Shown here in pieces: positions 43,641 through 53,545 of a DNA stretch of 64,000 nt. The position numbers and the translations under genes were made by a program. Source of the stretch: Verticillium longisporum (Eukaryota; Ascomycota; Sordariomycetes; Glomerellales; Plectosphaerellaceae). The stretch is taken from the NCBI GenBank assembly GCA_019188255.1, contig JAETXT010000006.1, positions 3,534,001 through 3,598,000 on the forward strand, in the 5' to 3' direction. The notes under the pieces are model-generated. The model was given only the letters and a program-made list of their open reading frames with translations, had not been told where the DNA came from and did no database searches. Numbering within the stretch: the first letter of the stretch is position 1; each line of letters starts with the position of its first letter.

Positions 43641-46355
43641 TCACTCCAGTTCGATCGTGCCTGCGGTGGTCAGTATTGCACGCGTGCAAGGACAGGTACA
43701 AAGAAAAGAAGGAGACCGTCTTACCGGGAGGCTTCGAGGTCGTATCGTAAACAACCCTGGCAATACCGTCGACTTCGTTGATGATCCGCCTGCTGACGGC
43801 CTTGAGGAAGCTCCACGAGAATTCGTACGGCTCAGCGCTCATCATGTCCAAGCTGGTCACAGCTCTCAGCACGCAGATGTACCCGTACACCCTTGAATCT
43901 CCCTGCACGCCCACGGCTACGGCACAGACCCTAGTTAGCAAAAGTTCTATGTGCAGAAGTGCTTGATATGGCAGCAGTGTTCGAGTAAAAAGGGCAAGAT
44001 GAATACATACCCTTGTTCGAATCAAGCGCAGCGTAGGCTTGGGTGATCTGTCGTTTATTAGCGTCTCACCCCGAGGACGGCTGGCGTTGTCACGAACCTC
44101 GTTGTAGATGCCGGCCTCTTTGATCATTGTCATGAAGATGAAATCGGCCTTCCTCGTGATCTCGACCTTTTCGGCCGTAATATCTCCTATGATGCGCACG
44201 CCGAGTCCAGGTCCGGGGAACGGATGCCTCATGATGAGATCCTCGTGGATTCCCAGCTGGCGACCAAAGCTCCTCACCTCGTCCTTGAACCTTTGTAGCA
44301 AAATGTTAGCAACCGCGACAACAGGCATCGGCCATGGACTTACAGCTCTCGGAGGGGCTCCAGCAGCTTGAGCTGCGCGTCCTGTTGTTCACGTCAGCCT
44401 CAGTCTCCACGAGCCTCGCATCATGCGACCTACGCCGTTTTGCATCCGTGCGGGGAGTCCGCCGGCGTTGTGGTGAGCTGATAGAGTGTTAGTAATGATT
44501 AAAGGGCCCCTTTAGTCCTGTCAAGTAGCTTCAGGAACATGGGGCGCATGAGTTTGTGGAGATGGGCACTTATGGAACTCTTGGCGTAAGGGATTAGAAA
44601 GGAGTGTCGAAACGTACATTTGATTGTAGCTGACGGGCCCTTGAAGCTGAGACTCTCGATGAGATCGGCTGCGGGAAGTTTAGCTACTCAAACACCATGA
44701 TGAGTGAATGGATATCACAACTGACCGTAGAGGGTGCCTTGGAGGAACCATTCGACCTTGCCAGCAAGAGGCGTGTGCTCTGCTTCCTTTTCAATACTAA
44801 GGGCGTGGCATCTTAGCTCTTCGCAGTTCTGTGGCCGAGTTTGATGAAATGCTAACTTACCGGAGTGCCTCAATCTCGAAGAGGTCGATGACTATTGGAG
44901 TCAGTATAAAGGGCCAGTAGGCTTCCTACAAGTTAACCTACAAGTCCCGCCGATAATCTTGCGCTTGGCCTCCGGTTCCAGAACCCCAGCAAGACGGCTA
45001 AGGAAGAGCTCGGACCCATCCACAATCGTGAGGTTAATGCCGAGATGCTCCGCCAAAGATTCTTTGACTTGCGGGCATTCGTTCAGCCGCATCAGGCCTG
45101 TAGGGAGAGAATTAGAGAACGATTCCGTGCTTGTTGGAAATGTTGCCTACCGGTGTCCACAAGAATAGCGTGGAATCGGTCGCCAATGGCTTCTTTCATC
45201 AGTTTAGCAGCCACGGTACTGTCGACACCGCCAGAGACGGCCCCAATCTACAGGCTGGTAAGCAAGTCAACTCATAGGCTGGACGAGGAACAAAGACATA
45301 CAACTTGGGCGGAATCTCCAACAAGCTTCCGAATTCGGATAATCTCCTTTTCGGTAAAGTTCTCCATCTCCCAGTCTGCGCGCGCCCCACAGACCTTGAG
45401 GGCGAAATTGCTAAGAATTTCGGTACCTCGCGCCGTGTGCGAGATCTCGGGATGGAGCTGGATTCCTGTCGTCCATTCCAATTAGTTACTTCTTTATCGG
45501 GTTAGCAACCTGGAAGAACAAACCAAAGATTGGCTTCGACTGATGGGCGATGCCAGCGAACTCAGCGCCCTTCGTGCTTGCGATGGTTACGAAGCCCTCA
45601 GGAAGGCGGACCAGCTTATCAAAGTGGCTCATGAAGACTAATGAGTAGTACATGTCAGCTATAGACAAGACCAGAATAGAGTCATTTTCGAATAGGGGTA
45701 GACATACCATGCAGCGAATCACCAAGGCCGTCGAACAGTCGGTCGGCATGATCATTGACCTTGTGGATGGTAAGATCCGTCTCGCCGTACTCTCGCGTAG
45801 AACCGCGAGCGACGTTCTGTGCGTCAATACGCCAGGCGAGTTCCTGGCAGCCGTAGCAGATACCCCTTACCGTAGTATTAGCGGACCATATATATCCGTG
45901 TCAGGGCTCGGGAGCAGCAACTCACAGGATAGGGACTCCGAGATCAAAGACGGCAGGATCGACATCTGGTGTCTATTAGACAATTGGCTGGATATCAAGG
46001 AGGCAAATGACTCACGGGGAGCTCCCTCATCATAAACAGAGGATGGACCTGATAGGGGTTAGAAGGCTGTGCTTGCATCGTAGCTAGGCTCAAGAAAAAA
46101 GTGACCGACCTCCGCTGAGGATGATTCCAGCAGGCTTCCAGGTGAGATCTGCAAGCTTGGTGGTGCAGCTGAGCATTTCAGCATAGACTTTAAGCGACCG
46201 CAGACGACGCAGGATGAGATGACTGGTCTGAGAGCCGAAATCGAGCACCAAGATGGTCTAGACATTGTACGTCAGTGACGAATGGCAACTGCTAGCTTTA
46301 GGATACATACGTCGAAGGTGCTGTGCGGCGCAGCCGCTTCGATGTTGTCGCCCAT
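43641..46355 (-). CDS. GUA1: GMP synthase (glutamine-hydrolysing), 18 exons
   Basis: Converts XMP to GMP using glutamine and ATP in cytosolic purine synthesis; 543 residues. Exons from the start: 46311-46355, 46110-46257, 46016-46048, 45926-45965, 45708-45865, 45524-45637, 45302-45465, 45151-45247, 44942-45097, 44861-44891, 44726-44796, 44618-44668, 44434-44477, 44344-44381, 44098-44290, 44011-44047, 43725-43916, 43641-43660. All phases fit and the coding sum is 1632 nt. The class-I glutamine amidotransferase domain has the nucleophile in GICYGCQ (Cys92) and the His-Glu pair in QLHPEI (184, 186). The ATP-pyrophosphatase P-loop is SGGVDST (239-245). The C-terminal dimerisation domain has [12 protein letters not shown] and ends KPPGTIELE. 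Seventeen introns of 50-140 bp is unusually many. Confidence 0.95.
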
Positions 46356-47525
46356 TGTGAAATCGTTATTGCATCAATTGGTAGAAAGGTGACCTGGAAT
46401 TATGCGGGCAAGCTGGGCATGGGTTGACTAACTGCAAGACGAGATTTTTTTTGTGCTCAGCCTTATCCCACGGTCTCAACCTTTGCCGTGGTGCACATCC
46501 CCACAACAGACCCACCAAGAGGATCCACACGAACGCTCGCCACCACTTCGTGCCAGCCACCGTCATCTGGCAGCGACACGACACTTACACTCCAATAGGC
46601 TTTTCGTAAGCTGACCGAATGCTAAAAGGTCTTCCCGACATCACACATCAACGAGAACCGGTATAATGCGAGGACAGGCCCAGCGACCAGATCATCTGCC
46701 TCTTATGCAACAGACAGCATAAGATATACACCTCTTCGATTCCTTGCTCTGAAACACGTCAGTATCCGGAATAATCGGCCAGCGTATCTGCGGTCTCCTC
46801 TCATTAGCAGCCAAGAACCCGATGGCTGACCGACCATGCATTCACGATGATTCTGGGTGACTGCCTCTATACTACCGGGGAAGCTGTCTCTCGACACCTA
46901 GTGCATACGCCACTACGTTGAAGCAAGCCGGCCGTCCCAAATGTTTTAGTTTCCGAACGACGGCCGACGAGGTCCTTAACGGTGATATCTGAGGGTCTGT
47001 GGCTATGCTGGCTGGCTAAGCCACCCTACCAGACTCAGGGCCATCCACCCCTGGCTCGGGCTAAAAGCAGCGAGGCTTCGGGACGCATCCAGTCTCAACG
47101 GGCCAACGGTAATAATAACTGAGAGGTTCTCGGTGACCCATTGGGAGTAGAAACGCAGGGCCAGCCTGATTCTTCTGCATGCTGGCCAGGCACTGAAAGT
47201 CAAGGCCTCACCTCCTTTGCCCAACCATCTCTGACCACATCCAATATCTCTAATCACGAAGACTGGCACACTTGAGCCTTCCACTCTACGAAACAGCCCC
47301 CAACTGACACGTGGCGCCTCGTCGCAACCACTACATTGTTCAGCTTGCATGGAGTGTGCACCAGAGGTTGAAGATCTGACCAGAGAGTACCTGGCCCTAA
47401 CCGGAGAATCTTGAAGCTATCGTCGGTACCCTCACCGCCAGACCGTGGCATTATCGTCACAGCCCCCGAAAGAGGCCCAACTGACGGACTGGTTGCCTCG
47501 TGGAGGCATCCATCTCGCTGGGGAC
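46356..47525. other. Divergent spacer of 1.2 kb
   Basis: 5' flanks of GUA1 and the STAND-type N-terminal domain gene. No gene supported. Confidence 0.5.
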
Positions 47526-48695
47526 ATGGCAGAAGTCCTTGGAGTCGTTGCGGCCGCGGCTCAACTGGCCAGCGCCTGTCTGGGTCTTCTAGAGCTCACG
47601 GAAAAGATAAAAAGCAGCAGTTCTACGCTGTTGAGATATCAGAATCAGTTTCAAGAGCTACACGCACTTTCACTCTCCATCTCTCAGAATCCTCTTCTTC
47701 AGACAGAGGAAGTCTTTTCACATACTCAATCTTTATTGATCTTCCTCCAACACATCCCTCTCGAACCTCTTCTTCAAAAGGGCTTGTTATCGAGAACGTG
47801 GGGCTTCATCCGGAAAGACCAGTATCTCTCCGAAACCTCCAACTGCCTTGAACAGCGCAAGTCTTCCCTGTCTCTGATCATCAGTGACATACAAGCAAGA
47901 GCCATCTACGACATTCGTGCCGATATTAGAGTCCTATCGCATTGCACCACCAGTTTGCCTCTCTACCAAGACCCGTCCGATACGCCTTCGATATCCGACT
48001 GTACCTACAACGACGACACCAAGTCCTTCGCAAGCATGCCGGGCCGATTTTGCAACAAGTCTTCCCGCAAGAACAAATCCCGCTCATCAACCATGTCCAG
48101 CTCTCAACAGCAAGAACCTGGGCAAGGATCCCAAGGCTCTCCTTCGGCTCCGACCCTTTCGACAACAGCCTCTCTTGGAGCAACTGCAGCAACTGGGGGC
48201 CAGACTCGTGGCAATGACTTGGGGTCCATCGATACCCCCGGCAGTACCGCTCGTTGGACAATGATTCTGGAAGAACGAATGAGGTCTGCAGGCAACTTGA
48301 ACGCGTATTCCGGAAACACCGTCACCAACGCCAATATGCGGAACGGACATTGTCGGGACTCCAAGGGCTGGGTACCAGGGGGCAATAATGTGTGGTTGAA
48401 CAACACCGCGATCAACTGTCGCAAGATGGTCAACTATTGCGATACCCCTATTCAGGACGTCAATGGCCCAGATGGTCACGGCCACGCAGCGGCTGCCGGA
48501 AGCAGCCAGGCTGCAACGGGGTACTTCAATTTGTACGCGAACAACCATCTTGAAGGCAGGACCGTCAAGGGCGGTGATGAGGACGCTCCGGACAGTTGGA
48601 TGATGAACGGTTACGTTGAGGACACCCCACCCAAGGATAGCCACGGTAAGGCCAACCAGAATGCGACCCATCCTGAGAAGGATGAGGACAAGTGA
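47526..48695 (+). CDS. STAND/NLR-type N-terminal domain protein with possible amyloid-like repeats
   Basis: Single-exon protein of 389 residues. Residues 1-150 begin MAEVLGVVAAAAQLASACLG and continue as a helical bundle (TEKIKSSSSTLLRYQNQFQ, then LQTEEVFSHTQSLLIFLQ), resembling domains found at the N-terminus of fungal NACHT/NB-ARC incompatibility receptors. No nucleotide-binding domain follows. Residues 200-260 are a Ser/Gln/Thr-rich linker. From about 263 to 375 the protein is Asn/Gly/Thr-rich, with segments near 263, 287 and 333 that share spacing: NNVWLNNTAINCRKMVNYCD aligns with TGYFNLYANNHLEGRTVKGGD. The layout, effector-like domain plus C-terminal repeats, recalls amyloid-controlled cell-death effectors such as HET-S, but that is inference. 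In-frame Mets exist upstream; the start is placed at the domain start. Confidence 0.7.
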   Translation: MAEVLGVVAAAAQLASACLGLLELTEKIKSSSSTLLRYQNQFQELHALSLSISQNPLLQTEEVFSHTQSLLIFLQHIPLEPLLQKGLLSRTWGFIRKDQYLSETSNCLEQRKSSLSLIISDIQARAIYDIRADIRVLSHCTTSLPLYQDPSDTPSISDCTYNDDTKSFASMPGRFCNKSSRKNKSRSSTMSSSQQQEPGQGSQGSPSAPTLSTTASLGATAATGGQTRGNDLGSIDTPGSTARWTMILEERMRSAGNLNAYSGNTVTNANMRNGHCRDSKGWVPGGNNVWLNNTAINCRKMVNYCDTPIQDVNGPDGHGHAAAAGSSQAATGYFNLYANNHLEGRTVKGGDEDAPDSWMMNGYVEDTPPKDSHGKANQNATHPEKDEDK

Positions 48696-49860
48696 AGCAA
48701 CGGCGTGGAGGGTTTCAACAGACGAGTCAGCTGGCAGTATTTCTTTGCGCGCTTCTCTTTCCGTTTATGTCTTGAGTTTTCCTTTCCAGTCGTTTGTTTC
48801 CTCTCCTGCCTGAAGAATGTGATATGTCCTTCGATCCTTGAAAGCAAATAAAAGTTTTGATTCTTGTCTACTTGACCATCTTCGAAGGCCCAGGCGCTTC
48901 ATTCTTGCTAGAAATGACGTGAAAAAGATGATTCAGAGGATGAATCTCATCTACGAACTTTGAGACTGCTTCTGTACCTCAGCACCCTGTAGCGAACCCG
49001 GCGGCGGCTCACACCAAGACTTCCTGGTTTGGGTGCTCTGGGCCTTTGAGGGGACATGTACGCGACGGAGAGAACGCAGCGGACGCGGAGATCGATTCCG
49101 GGTGGGTGCTTCTCCACAGAAGTCATACATGGAAGACAATGTTGACGTTGTTAAAAACCTATTCGATCTTGTGCTAACTAGGTAAGGTACCTTAGGCACT
49201 TGAAACAACTGGGGTATGCTGTTGCGGTATTGAATTCTGCAGGGGTAGTTCAATAGCTAGAGGTGCCTTACCTGATATACATTAGCTGCTAGGCCAATCA
49301 CCAGCAATGATAGTTCCCTTTCGCACCGTGGTCATAAGCAACAAAGTCCTCTGCAACATGTCACTGCCTGCTTACTTGCTACATGATCAGCCGAATTCGA
49401 CCTCTGTGGCACGTGAATGTCGGCAGTATTCGAGTACTTCTCATAATCAGACTTGAATCCGTATGTGGGCAATGTCCCTTACAGTTGTGAACTGTAGACA
49501 GAAAGTTGGATGCGTGCAAGCAGGCACTGTCCAAGGGAGAAATTGGAAAGCATACGGATGGTTTCCAAGGCTTCGAGGTTTCCAAATGAATATGCCGCAA
49601 TTCGGCGATTAGGTCCCGTGTTGACCTGTCGTCTGTTTTCGCTACCGTCGTCGTTTCTCAAGACCCTACAAAGTACCCATGCACCAAACTAGGTAAGCAC
49701 GGCTATCCGGCACGTTGACCTAGGTACCTAGACCGTGCATCAAGCCAGTCAACGACGCAGTACAACGCAAAGAACCCAACAGCGGTTTCTTCCCACCAAA
49801 CCACACCCCCCTCTCGAAACATCGGCGGGGACCGTCTTCAATTCGCCTTCCCGCACAGCC
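48696..49860. other. Spacer of 1.2 kb before the Zn2Cys6 gene
   Basis: Contains CTAGGTAAGGTACCTTAGG at about 49178-49196 and CCTAGGTACCTAG at about 49721, members of the dispersed palindromic word family. No gene supported. Confidence 0.5.
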
Positions 49861-52032
49861 ATGTCGGCGCCAATTGCACCAACCCCGAAAAACAGGCCCG
49901 GCACCGCCGGAGCCGCCGGGTACGCCTCCCACCCATCCATGGCATTCTCATGCCAGCCATGCGCCCGTCGCAAGGTCAAGTGCGACAGGTCGACACCCCT
50001 GTGCTCCAGCTGTCGAAAAGGCAGGCTGGACTGTATCTACGAAGCCCCGGCGCCGCGTGCGCGGAAGCGGAAGCCAGGCGAGGCGGGTGCTGATGACGTT
50101 TACGAGAGGCTGGCGCGGTACGAGCGCGTGCTGCGCCGACACGGCTTGCTGGAAGCTGCTGGCGCGTCGCCTGCAGTCGAGAAGGACGAGGAGGCGCTCG
50201 AGGACCCGATCTTCCCACTCTGGAATCTCCCGTCTGGGAAGCTTGTTGTCGGTCAAGGGAAATCGAGGTACGTCAACAGCCACCTGTGGCGCAACCTTGG
50301 AGACGACGAGATGGAACGCATGGGCGATGAGCATGCCGCTCACCATGACGATGATGACGACGCGGCGGACGAAGAAGATGGGACTGTGGGCATTGTTGAG
50401 GGCCCTGCATCTGACCCTTTGACGGGAGCCTTCCTGGGCGGACAGCATCATAATCTCCTCATGCATCACCCGACCCATGCAGAGGCCATGATCTTGTGGG
50501 CGGCTTATGTGGACAATGTCGAGCCTCTACTCAAGGTACTGCATATTCCTTCGATGGCCAAGACGATAGACACTCTTTCGAAACAACCGGGACAGGCAAA
50601 CAAAGCTGACGAATGCCTCGCGTTTGCCGTTTACCACTTTGCGATCGTGTCCATGTCGGACGAAGAATGTCTCCAGAAGCTGGGGTCGACTTCACGCGAG
50701 GTCCTGCTTCAGCGCTACAACCAAGCAACACGCCAGGCTCTCGTCAACGCATCTTTCCTCAGCACAACAGCCATGACCGTGTTGCAGGCCCTTGTTCTCC
50801 ATCTCGTCTGCTGTCGGAATGAGTACGATCCCCACACGTTCTGGATTCTGACTGGCGTCGCGACCCGGATTGCCCAGCGAATGGGTCTGCACCGCGATGG
50901 GGAGGTGCAGGGCCTCTCGCCGTTTGACGTACAGATGCGACGACGGCTATTTTTCCAGATTCTCCCGCTCGATGGCGCATCCAGCCGTATGGCGGGAGTG
51001 GGCGTGTCGATTCCCAATGACTGGGACACTCGGCAGCCACTCAACATCGACGACGAACAGATCTGGCCGACCATGACGGAAGCGCCAGTAGCACGAGAAG
51101 GAGCAACAGAGATGATGTTTTGTCTCGCGCGGTCGTCTCTTGGAATCTTCATCGCGAAGCCAGGCAAATCAGTGGATGCATCAAAGCATCTGGATGACCG
51201 AGCCCGCGAGTGGGCGATCAAGGAAGCAGAAAAGGAGGTTGAGGAGCGCTACATTCGCTACTGCGATTTCGTCAACCCGCTTCACATGTTGACCATCAGC
51301 TCTGCGCGAGCTGGGATCACGGCCATGAGGCTGCGGATTCGCTTACAAAAGGTTAAGAACCAAAACGCAACGCCTTTGGAGCGCATGGATCTTTTCAGAC
51401 TTGCACAGAGAATCCTTGACACAGATGCAGCGGTGCTGGCGCATGCTGGCCTAGGCCGATTTCGATGGCACACAAGATGGTTCTTCTTGTGGGGGACGTG
51501 GGACTCTCTTGTCTACATTTTGATGACACTGTGGCAGAGATGTGAACTACTTTCGGACCAGGAAAAAGACGACGCCTGGGGCAAGCTGGAAGAGCTATGC
51601 CGCAACCATATCGAGCTGGCCCAGCCGGAACGAGCGTTGTATCTGTCGTTCGGGCGACTTTTTGTCAGAGCGTGGGATGCTTGCCATGATCCCTTGATCA
51701 ATTACAAGTCGGAACCAGTTTTTATCTCGACATTGCGATACTATTGTGAGGCTGGCTCTTCGCACGCCTCCAAGAAACAAAAACAGAAGATCGAGAACCC
51801 CACATCCGCTGGTTCTAGAAATTCTTCCGAGTCGGTAGACTGGTTCAAGACCACTCATGAGGATGATCCTTCACAGCTTTGTATGATTCATCCGATGGCT
51901 GACGCTGATGCTGATAAAGGTTTCGATGAGGCGGACTGGATGCTCTGGGATCAACTCATCCGGGATTACCAGATTCAGAGTCCAACTGGACCAGATGAGA
52001 AGGAGGGAAACTCGCTTGAAAAAGGCTTGTGA
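49861..52032 (+). CDS. Zn(II)2Cys6 transcription factor with fungal middle-homology domain
   Basis: Nuclear regulator of 723 residues in one exon. The binuclear zinc cluster is CQPCARRKVKCDRSTPLCSSC with a last Cys in RLDC (about residues 31-58), followed by a basic linker RARKRKPG and a short coiled coil (DVYERLARYERVLRRHGLL). An acidic stretch follows (HHDDDDDAADEEDG). The fungal-specific domain spans about residues 190-480, with WILTGVATRIAQRMGLHRDG and MRRRLFFQILPLDGASSRMAG as its core. The start at 49861 is chosen close to the zinc cluster; an upstream in-frame Met would add 42 residues without conserved sequence. The target genes are unknown; the closest candidate is the monooxygenase 247 bp downstream on the same strand. 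Confidence 0.9.
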   Translation: MSAPIAPTPKNRPGTAGAAGYASHPSMAFSCQPCARRKVKCDRSTPLCSSCRKGRLDCIYEAPAPRARKRKPGEAGADDVYERLARYERVLRRHGLLEAAGASPAVEKDEEALEDPIFPLWNLPSGKLVVGQGKSRYVNSHLWRNLGDDEMERMGDEHAAHHDDDDDAADEEDGTVGIVEGPASDPLTGAFLGGQHHNLLMHHPTHAEAMILWAAYVDNVEPLLKVLHIPSMAKTIDTLSKQPGQANKADECLAFAVYHFAIVSMSDEECLQKLGSTSREVLLQRYNQATRQALVNASFLSTTAMTVLQALVLHLVCCRNEYDPHTFWILTGVATRIAQRMGLHRDGEVQGLSPFDVQMRRRLFFQILPLDGASSRMAGVGVSIPNDWDTRQPLNIDDEQIWPTMTEAPVAREGATEMMFCLARSSLGIFIAKPGKSVDASKHLDDRAREWAIKEAEKEVEERYIRYCDFVNPLHMLTISSARAGITAMRLRIRLQKVKNQNATPLERMDLFRLAQRILDTDAAVLAHAGLGRFRWHTRWFFLWGTWDSLVYILMTLWQRCELLSDQEKDDAWGKLEELCRNHIELAQPERALYLSFGRLFVRAWDACHDPLINYKSEPVFISTLRYYCEAGSSHASKKQKQKIENPTSAGSRNSSESVDWFKTTHEDDPSQLCMIHPMADADADKGFDEADWMLWDQLIRDYQIQSPTGPDEKEGNSLEKGL

Positions 52033-52279
52033 TTGGCCGAATTCTCGGGTCTCAGCGACCGAAAACCGCCCTCGCCCGGACCCGAACCAAGCCGGCCCCA
52101 CCTGTCGACAAGCGGCCGTGTCGGGGCTCACACATATTTCCCAGCGCAAGTGCATATGTTCATGTGGTCATGAGTTCAGCTATAAAAGAAGTTATCCAGT
52201 GCCTGACTGTAAGCTAGACCAGGACCTTCACGACACAACTCTCCAAGCGCTTACCTACTCGAACCTCGCATCCAACGCA

Positions 52280-53545
52280 ATGTCTAATCTCCGAGTCCTT
52301 ATTGTCGGCGCTTCTATTGCCGGACCAACAGCTGCCTACTGGTTCGCCAAGACTGGTGCCACTGTCACCGTTGTTGAACGATTTCCCGAGCTGCGCACCA
52401 ATGGCCATAATGTCGATATTCGCAACGTCGGCGTCGCTGTCATGCGCAAGATGCCTGGCATGGAAGCCGCAGTACGCGCCAAGAAGATTTCGATGGAAGG
52501 CATTTGCTTTGTCCGCGGCAATGGCGGAAAGATCGGCACCATCCAAAGCACAGGAGACCCGGATCAACAGTCCCTCGTCTCCGAGTACGAGATCTACCGT
52601 GGTGATCTCGCCCGTATTCTCTATGACCTGACCAAGGAAGACGACAGAATCACATACGTCTTCGGTGAACAGGTTACCTCGATTCAGCAATACGATAACA
52701 ACCAAGCCCCCGTTCATGTCGAATTTGCCAACGGGCGTCCCGCTGCCGTGTTTGATCTGGTTGTTGCCTGTGATGGCGCAAACTCCAGGACTCGCGCTTT
52801 GGGTCTCGGCTGTGGCGTGCGGGACCATGTACAGTCAACGAACTGCTTTGCCAGTTACTTCTCGATACGAGGTCACTTGAATCAAAGCGAAACGATAGCT
52901 CAGTCTTACAGTGCCGTCGGCGGCCGCTTCGTCGGCCTGGGTCCAGGTTCATCAGGAACGACGCGGGGGGCGCTGTTGTCATTTCACCCTCAGGATGGAT
53001 CCGATGTTACCAAATTCTTTCGAGAGGTTCAGGATCGAGGCGTGGATGCCGTTAAAGAGTTTGTAGCCAAGCACTTTGGCGGTGCTGGATGGCGCTGTGA
53101 CGAGATAGTGAAGGGCATGCTGGAGGCAGACGACTTCTATGCCTCGGAAATTGTGCAGGTACGCACACCCAGCCTGCATCGGGGCCACTTAGCACTGGTG
53201 GGCGACGCAGGGTACGGCTCCGGGGCGACAGGAGTTGGGACGAGCCTCGCCATGGCGGGTGCGTACGTTCTCGCGGGCGAGATCAGCAGGCACGCAGGCG
53301 ATCTGCCGAGCGGGTTGCGGGCGTATGAGCAACGGATGCGGCCCATAGTCGAGGACCTACAGAAAATATCGCCACTCGTCCCGGCATTTCTGGCGCCGCA
53401 GACGGCATGGGGCTTGTGGGTGCGGAATCTGGTACTCGCATTCGTATGCTGGTCGGGCACACTGGAATTTGCGCAGCGTCATCTCGCAGGAGCATTTGCC
53501 AATGGGGACAAGCACACTCTCCCGAATTACGAATGGGCGGACTGA
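52280..53545 (+). CDS. FAD-dependent monooxygenase (group A flavoprotein hydroxylase type)
   Basis: NAD(P)H- and FAD-dependent oxygenase of 421 residues, no intron. The dinucleotide-binding motif is LIVGASIAGPTAAYW (residues 6-20) with a Glu closing the fold (VVERF). The DG motif VACDGANSRTRALG and the GD motif LALVGDAGYGSGATGVGTSLAMAGAYVLAGEI follow in the correct order. Sequence FRTNGHNVDIRN-like spacing after the Glu resembles TetX-like and aromatic hydroxylases. The C-terminus carries a hydrophobic stretch (WGLWVRNLVLAFVCWSG), perhaps a membrane contact. The substrate is unknown; antibiotic inactivation, phenolic hydroxylation or secondary metabolism are all possible. It follows the Zn2Cys6 factor in the same direction, suggesting co-regulation. 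Confidence 0.88.
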   Translation: MSNLRVLIVGASIAGPTAAYWFAKTGATVTVVERFPELRTNGHNVDIRNVGVAVMRKMPGMEAAVRAKKISMEGICFVRGNGGKIGTIQSTGDPDQQSLVSEYEIYRGDLARILYDLTKEDDRITYVFGEQVTSIQQYDNNQAPVHVEFANGRPAAVFDLVVACDGANSRTRALGLGCGVRDHVQSTNCFASYFSIRGHLNQSETIAQSYSAVGGRFVGLGPGSSGTTRGALLSFHPQDGSDVTKFFREVQDRGVDAVKEFVAKHFGGAGWRCDEIVKGMLEADDFYASEIVQVRTPSLHRGHLALVGDAGYGSGATGVGTSLAMAGAYVLAGEISRHAGDLPSGLRAYEQRMRPIVEDLQKISPLVPAFLAPQTAWGLWVRNLVLAFVCWSGTLEFAQRHLAGAFANGDKHTLPNYEWAD

